64,000 nucleotides of DNA. Source: Biscogniauxia marginata. Taxonomy: Eukaryota > Ascomycota > Sordariomycetes > Xylariales > Xylariaceae. The stretch spans positions 124,535-188,534 of the forward strand of contig MU404106.1 of the NCBI GenBank assembly GCA_022695795.1, written 5' to 3'. A model generated the notes under the pieces. That model was not told where the DNA came from and ran no database searches. It was given only the letters and a program-made list of their open reading frames with translations. Below, in pieces: positions 60,254 to 64,000 of the stretch. Numbering within the stretch: the stretch's first letter is position 1; every line of letters starts with the position of its first letter. Made by a program: the position numbers and the translations under genes.

Positions 60254-62209
60254 ACCAAAACTATTGTCTTACCTACCTAGTCAAACCGACGACTCCGCCG
60301 ACCAATGAAATCACTAGCTACATCCTGATGAGCATAGATTGACGAGAACGCGACTACTTTCTCGAGATTTCATGGATGCGGAAATATCAATGGAAGTGTG
60401 TGGCGTGCCCATGCAACCTGAGGCGCCCAGTCTTAAAACCCATCCGATATTATCATATAAACCTGCATTGCACCCGGCGTTTAAACGGAACGAGGCTAAA
60501 TACAATAATTTCTTCACGACAACTCCCTTTTTTTTTTTTTGATGAGACGATTATGTCAACAGGGGGATTAAGTTTTCTTTTTCTAAGGGTACATCGTTAA
60601 TAGGGGGTGAAAATTAACGTGGATAACGGATCATACAAAATACACGAGGTTGATCCTCCGGGTTGGTATCATGGGCGTTTAATGCGCTTGTTTGTTACTC
60701 ATCAGGAATACGAATGTTAGACAACAAGGAAAGATCAAGAAGAGACGAGGCGGTGCTAGACAGATCTCAATGATGTCGCGTTGCAAAAATCAGATCATGT
60801 TCGTCTAGTGAACGCGATTTTGTGGCGTTCAAGCGCTTTGAAGTAGGTTTGGACGGACGACGGGCATGCAACAATCTATTCGAACAGCGAGGCCTTGCGA
60901 CTGGAAGATCGACCGCATTGAAATTGAGGCGCTTAATATCTGTTAGGAAGACGAGCGAGCGCAATGCACTACGCTAGCCTACGATGGTTCCAGCCTGGCG
61001 GGCCAGAGCTACGTAGGTTCCCGAGCTGTCGGCGTCGTCATCCATGCCATGGTACGCCCGTGGCTTAAAAAGGGGGGTATGCACATAGATTTACGAAATA
61101 TACAAAAGCGTACAGATCAACATTGCCAGCTGGAACAGATGGCCCTAATGCAATAAGCACGGAAGCCTGCATACGTCAAGAGACCCGTGACATGCAATAA
61201 GGTATATCCACTCACAATTCGACAGTGTAGACAGACATGAGAGCAACCTATCCCCATACATATTGCAGTAGCCTCGTTGTTGTGCTTAATCACCCGAGTA
61301 TCCCGTACACTTGTCTCGGAACCCGAGACCGTAAGGCGGACCGTGGGTAGAAACAGGTTGATACAAATAGATATATAAGATCCATGGGATTTTAGCATTT
61401 GTCATATCATCGCATCTACTACTATTTCTAGTAACTAGTTGGCTACACACACGCACGCGCGCAGATATATATATATTCGTGCGGATGTACGTACAAAATA
61501 CGTAAACACATCCTGGCGGAGAGGTCGAGATAGGTAGAGAGATAGTGATCTCGGCTCGACATGCCCTAGATACTTGGGAGGCGGTTCCATGCTTTTGTAT
61601 ATTTCTAGGTATACGAACAGTAGCAGATAGATATATAATATAAATAAATAAATATAAAAAAGGTTTGTGAAAAAGGGAGAAGTACTTGCTTAACCGAGGT
61701 AAGGTACCTTAGTCAGGAAGTTAAGTAGGTGGTTATTGAAAAGCGGGGGGGTCGGTTGGCTGGTTGATCGATTGGTTAGTATGTAATATATACGGAATAG
61801 ATAAATATCTACAAAGTGTGAAGTGAAGTAAAGTCGGGTAGGGGTAATATAAATAAGATAAATGTATAGGTGTGATGAATAGATCGATAAGAGTATGTGT
61901 GTTTCTTATTAATAATGCAGCGGAAGGAAAGAAGGAAGGAAGAGGAAGGAGGCATTATCCGGGTAAGGTGGTTTAACATGTGAGTAATATAGTATGTATA
62001 CGCTCTGCTTAAGAATAACATGATATACCTAGATATGAACTGATATATATATAGAGAGAGAGAAAAAGCTGGCGTCTCAAATTAAGCTTATCTATTTTCC
62101 CGATTCAAAGCTTGGTTATTTTTTTTCTTCCCGTTCTTAAACTTCTTCAACGGGAAAAAAAAAAGAGATAGGGATTAATCATGGAGGAGTTAATACGTAA
62201 ATTAATTAC

Positions 62210-62232
62210 GCCGGCGCCGGTGCCGGTGCCGG
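62210..62232. repeat. GCCGGY repeat
   Basis: Three to four hexamer copies of GCCGG(C/T) in an otherwise AT-rich stretch. Confidence 0.7.
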
Positions 62233-62382
62233 GTGATGAGTTACTCTGTGTATACCCTCAGTGGGGGTGTGGTGAACAAACAACCCCCCCACTCCGCCCC
62301 AAGAAATCAAACTAAAGTAGTAAGGAGGTAGGCAAGTAAGGATATTCTCGAGATGGCGAAATTGTTGGGGAGAGGAAAAGGA

Positions 62383-62393
62383 GGGGGGGGGGG
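62383..62393 (+). repeat. Poly-G run (11)
   Basis: Eleven uninterrupted G residues. Confidence 0.8.
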
Positions 62394-63465
62394 TGATTCA
62401 ACTTTTTCTTTTCTTGGCGTATATATAAGTATATAGGTAGGTATGTTTTCAAGTAGACGACATACTTGATTAATTACGTGTTTCCGTAGGTAGATAGGCT
62501 CCCCGTATTGACTAAGTACATACATCTAATAACTTAACCGGATCCCCCGTACCCCGTGCCCCCCCTGAGCTAACGGGACGGGGAAGAAAACCTCTTTCTA
62601 TAAGATTTCTAAGTAGATACCTGCTTATTAGAACGATACTGCCCGCTTTGGCCATTATTATCGTAGTTGTTATTAGATAGTGGGTTGGAATAATATCTCT
62701 TTCTCTCTGGCCAAGGGACCTACTTATCGTGGCCTGGTACTAAGTCAAGGCCGGAAGCGGTGAAGGGGAAGAATCACAGGTACAGACCGACCGACCTGTA
62801 AAGGGGGGGGAGGGGGAACAAAGGGAGGGAGTGTTTTGGGTTTTGGATGTAAGAAGACCGCTGGATACGCATATGCCCTTAGTTCTAGCTCTTTCACGCA
62901 GCAGCCTCCTTTCTCTGCCAGTTCTTCGTTATTACTAATATTAGGAAATGGTAGAGAGCGAAGCCGAGTTTAGTGTAGAGTTAATTGTATATATATACCT
63001 AGTCCTCCTATACTCTCGCTGGAATCGCCCTCCGTGGAATGAATCACATGTAGCTAAACGTCAGTGTTACTTGGTCGAATTACTAGAGTAAGTAGCCTAT
63101 GTATGTTACGGAGACTATCAAGACCGAGATACCTTAGACGAGAAGGTGAAGGCATCATGACCTTTAGCGTTGGCCCTGTAATGGGTGCTCTCTATAATCA
63201 TCATCTTCTGTAGCATATTGGTGTAGGCCTGCTCAGTATTATGTATAAAAATTCGGATAGAACTGTGCCTCGCTTGATTTTTACATACATCTCGTTACGC
63301 CTATGCTCACGCCGTACTATTGTTACATGATAGCGCAAATTGTCTGGAGAGTCTCTCATCCTATCTATAAGACGAATGGGGTATATGGTACGTCTTACAA
63401 TCTTGACCATACAACCATCCCTTAGTTCATCATACATCCCGTCATCTTCCTTCCAAGGCCCTCGC

Positions 63466-64000
63466 TCAGGGGGTCTGATTATCAACCTGCGGCTCTGTTG
63501 CTTGCTTCCCCTCTTCTCCATCTAGTGCAGCATTCTTATCCTCTGCCCTTTCAAGGACCTTGACGGCCTCGACTATAATCTGCGTCGTATGTACGTTAAC
63601 ATCCTTGAGCTTAACTTCGAACACGTCGCCGAGGCGGATTTCCGATATCCTTGAGACGTTGTTGAGCGTGTCCGCCTTCATGATGGCCGGCCGGTCAAAC
63701 CAGTTCAGCCGTCCCGCGATGCTGCGCTTCCCAGCAATGTGCGTGATGATAAATTTGAATGTTTTCGGAAGGTCAGCCTCACCGAACCGCCAGGCACGCA
63801 CTAGTGCTTGTAGAATCCACTGGTCGGTACCGTCGCCGTTGGACAGGGCCCGCGTCTGCCTCTCGCGGACTCGCAGCATCGGTAGCAGGCGGTTGAGGCG
63901 CTCACGGTTAAAAGGCAGGAACGAGTCGTCCGTGTTGCCGACGAGGGATTCGCCGCGACGATGCTCCTCGAGCATGGTACCTTCGATCTGCCAATGCACG
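63466..64000 (-). CDS. RNB-family mitochondrial exoribonuclease, C-terminal end (CYT-4/Dss1-like), partial
   Basis: Only the last 177 codons are in the window; the frame enters at the right edge and ends at the stop codon 63466-63468. The first residues (a valine, then HWQIEG) match the end of the RNB catalytic domain, where SPLRR..D..HWQIE is typical. The remainder contains LRVRERQTRALSNGDGTDQWILQALVRAWRFGE and a final segment LGDVFEVKLKDVNVHTTQIIVEAVKVLE, which looks like a C-terminal S1/OB strand set. Neurospora cyt-4 and yeast Dss1 are mitochondrial 3'-to-5' RNases of this family. The identity is inferred from the short C-terminal part only; the catalytic residues lie beyond the window. 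Confidence 0.65.
   Translation of the reverse strand, partial: VHWQIEGTMLEEHRRGESLVGNTDDSFLPFNRERLNRLLPMLRVRERQTRALSNGDGTDQWILQALVRAWRFGEADLPKTFKFIITHIAGKRSIAGRLNWFDRPAIMKADTLNNVSRISEIRLGDVFEVKLKDVNVHTTQIIVEAVKVLERAEDKNAALDGEEGKQATEPQVDNQTP

Larger units (their letters stand above)
60254..63465. other. 3.2-kb gene-free region
   Basis: No coding region is supported. It is AT-rich between about 61,600 and 62,100, with AAAT and TA microsatellites, a GCCGGT repeat at 62210-62232, and an 11-G run at 62383-62393. Short GTAGGTA/TACCTAC words recur. Confidence 0.55.

Overview
The window is nuclear DNA of a filamentous ascomycete (Pezizomycotina), most likely a Sordariomycete. The evidence is mostly short introns of about 50-90 nt with CTAAC/CTAAT-like branch sites, long intergenic spaces full of pyrimidine tracts and microsatellites, and proteins typical of that group. 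These include an Mnn9 mannosyltransferase subunit, a Yox1-type homeodomain protein, a Reg1-type PP1 regulator, a proline-rich 'cell wall' protein and a CYT-4-like mitochondrial RNase. No operons, CRISPR arrays, rRNA genes or intact transposons were seen.

Layout. 0-10.6 kb, all on the minus strand: SDH1 (complex II flavoprotein), a PX-domain lipid-binding protein, a coiled-coil single-pass membrane protein, and CGR1 (60S biogenesis). 10.6-14.6 kb: no gene. 14.6-20 kb, plus strand: a 964-aa Ser/Pro-rich protein and PEX4 (peroxisomal E2). 21.9-23.1 kb, minus: MNN9. 23.1-26.4 kb: no gene. 26.4-27.4 kb, plus: a basic proline-rich protein. 29.1-31.8 kb: a divergent pair, RRD1 (PP2A activator, minus) and RRP46 (exosome, plus). 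34.0-35.9 kb, plus: NAD kinase. 38.9-41.2 kb, plus: homeodomain factor. 42.7-45.3 kb, minus: SEC10. 46.0-47.2 kb, plus: NUS1. 47.4-48.7 kb, minus: AlkB-family dioxygenase. 49.4-51.0 kb, plus: TRM5. 51.0-58.4 kb: a gene-free block with a decayed tRNA-Met-like sequence and an AT/TA-rich, RIP-like relic. 58.4-60.3 kb, plus: REG1-like PP1 regulator with a long leader. 63.5-64.0 kb, minus: 3' end of an RNB-family (CYT-4/Dss1) exoribonuclease that runs off the window.

The content is mainly conserved housekeeping: respiration, membrane traffic, glycosylation and dolichol, ribosome and RNA processing, phosphatase control and DNA repair. I reconstructed 28 introns by joining reading frames; every joined gene closes in frame, which is the main support for the models. 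I found no convincing new multi-gene system. The most interesting points are four independent introns with a GTTCGT 5' splice site, an out-of-frame upstream ORF overlapping the REG1-like start codon, an in-frame 51-nt intron in the PX gene, two tRNA-derived relics with well-spaced A and B boxes, and a 71-nt nested inverted-repeat element at 24.8 kb.
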